A model generated the notes under the pieces. It saw nothing but the letters and a program-made list of their open reading frames with translations. It was not told where the DNA came from and did not search any database. This document shows positions 63,077 to 64,000 of a stretch of DNA of 64,000 nt, piece by piece. Position 1 is the first letter of the stretch. Each line of letters starts with the position of its first letter. This DNA is from Mesorhizobium wenxiniae (lineage in GTDB: Bacteria > Pseudomonadota > Alphaproteobacteria > Rhizobiales > Rhizobiaceae): contig NZ_NPKH01000034.1 of assembly GCF_002284535.1 (NCBI RefSeq), forward strand, positions 124,001-188,000, in the 5' to 3' direction. Position numbers and translations under genes: made by a program.

Positions 63077-64000
63077 ATGCGGCGCCGCTTAGATTTCTTG
63101 CGCCGCCTGCGGCGGGCCGAGGATTGCGGCCTGCCGTTCCAGCAAAACCCGCGATACAGCTGGCTTCGCGGGCTTTCGCTTGCAGTAGTGGTCCCACTTA
63201 CGGCCTCGGCGATGGCCGGCGCGCCCGAACCGGCGGGCCTCGCCGCCAGTCGTACCGATCTGACGCCGGAGGATCTGGCGCGCGTCATCGCCATCACCCG
63301 GCCGACCAAGGATTTTTCCAAGCCCGAGCAGTTCGAGCCGATGCAGGGCGGCGCCGGCACGTCACGGAAAGATGCCAACAAGGACGCTTTCTCGCAATCT
63401 TCCGCCAATATCACCTTCGAGGAAGAAGGCACCTTCAAGCTCGGCAATGCCCTTTTCCGCAAGAACTGGGTTTCGTCGCCCTCGTCGACGCAGGCGTCGG
63501 ACGGGCTTGGGCCGCTATTCAACGAGCGTGCGTGCCAGAATTGCCATCTGAAGGACGGTCGCGGTCGTCCGCCGGAAGGCGACAGCGGTACCACCTCGAT
63601 GTTCCTGCGGCTGGCGCGGCAGGCGAGCACCGATGAGGAGAGAGCAGCGCTGGCCGCCCGCAAGGTGCTCAACTTCCCCGATCCGGTCTACGGCTCGCAA
63701 TTGCAGGACCTGGCCGTGCCGGGTCTTCGGGGCGAAGGCCGGATGCGTGTCGACTATCAGGAGCAGAAAGTCACGCTGCCGGACGGTACCGTGGTTTGGC
63801 TGCGCAAGCCGAGCTATTCGGTCGATGATCTTGCCAACGGGCCGCTCGATCCGCACACGACGCTTTCGCCGCGTATGACGCCGCCGATGATCGGCCTCGG
63901 CCTGGTCGAGCAGATCGCACCGGCGGACATTCTCGCCCATGCCGATCCGGACGATCGGAACAGTGACGGCATCTCCGGCAAGCCCAACATCGTGCGCGAT
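63077..64000 (+). CDS. Di-heme oxidoreductase (DUF1111) family protein, 3' end outside window
   Basis: A partial gene of 308 codons running off the right edge. The ATG at 63077 follows GCGGGA and leads to a basic N terminus and an export signal (LSLAVVVPLTASAMA). The first haem site is C153-QN-C-H in NERACQNCHLKDGRG. DFSKPEQFEPMQGGAG, NALFRKNWVS and the DGLGPLFNE run are conserved. The second haem motif should lie beyond 64000. Members of this family often sit beside imelysin genes and are presumed periplasmic electron-transfer enzymes for iron redox. It starts 12 bases after bfr. Confidence 0.85.
   Translation, partial: MRRRLDFLRRLRRAEDCGLPFQQNPRYSWLRGLSLAVVVPLTASAMAGAPEPAGLAASRTDLTPEDLARVIAITRPTKDFSKPEQFEPMQGGAGTSRKDANKDAFSQSSANITFEEEGTFKLGNALFRKNWVSSPSSTQASDGLGPLFNERACQNCHLKDGRGRPPEGDSGTTSMFLRLARQASTDEERAALAARKVLNFPDPVYGSQLQDLAVPGLRGEGRMRVDYQEQKVTLPDGTVVWLRKPSYSVDDLANGPLDPHTTLSPRMTPPMIGLGLVEQIAPADILAHADPDDRNSDGISGKPNIVRD

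Overview
The window looks like a chromosomal segment of a Mesorhizobium-like alphaproteobacterium (order Hyphomicrobiales/Rhizobiales). The basis is: GC-rich DNA throughout; rhizobial mosaic palindromes between genes; the cycM-kdsB-pheA and dnaX-ybaB-recR gene orders; a yejA-yejA-yejB-yejE-yejF peptide importer; and an Irr-type iron control palindrome ahead of iron-storage genes. The assignment comes from gene content and protein style, not from a database search.

Layout. (1) 64-10332: an accessory catabolic-looking locus. A peptide-type ABC binding protein and a phytoene-dehydrogenase-like flavoprotein lie on the minus strand. Divergent from them are a cyclase-family metallohydrolase, a second flavoprotein, a MarR regulator and the two subunits of an aerobic-type indolepyruvate:ferredoxin oxidoreductase. 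I regard this as the best candidate for an undescribed pathway. (2) 10202-15460: a low-confidence patchwork with an FkbM methyltransferase, a degenerate tRNA-Thr copy, small secreted proteins, a single-domain globin, a sorbosone-dehydrogenase-like protein and an AT-richer non-coding stretch. (3) 15461-25009: a Tad/Flp pilus machine (cpaB, cpaC, a small lipoprotein, cpaE, cpaF, tadB, tadC, tadD, a TadG-like protein) with no visible pilin or prepilin peptidase gene. (4) 25010-26450: decayed DNA (a frameshifted DUF488-like pseudogene) and an intact tRNA-Thr(CGU). (5) 26792-31226: a membrane protein of unknown function, an ATP-dependent DNA ligase with its partner exonuclease, and a small lipoprotein.

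(6) 31329-40208: a hydroxyacid dehydrogenase and the yejA1-A2-B-E-F operon. (7) 40367-46298: housekeeping genes (cycM, kdsB, pheA, a hydrolase, a GST, a Dabb protein, nudC, a HIT protein). (8) 46546-52121: SRP RNA, dnaX, ybaB, a cell-wall hydrolase, recR and a lytic transglycosylase. (9) 52344-59010: a complete five-gene peptide/opine-type ABC importer followed by gabT. (10) 59166-64000: a ferredoxin-reductase-like flavoprotein on the minus strand, then an iron module consisting of an Irr-type box, an imelysin, bfd, bfr and the start of a di-heme oxidoreductase that runs off the window.

Many start codons were reassigned to internal ATG/GTG/TTG codons on the basis of ribosome binding sites, signal peptides and four-base overlaps with upstream stops. 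These choices are stated per gene.
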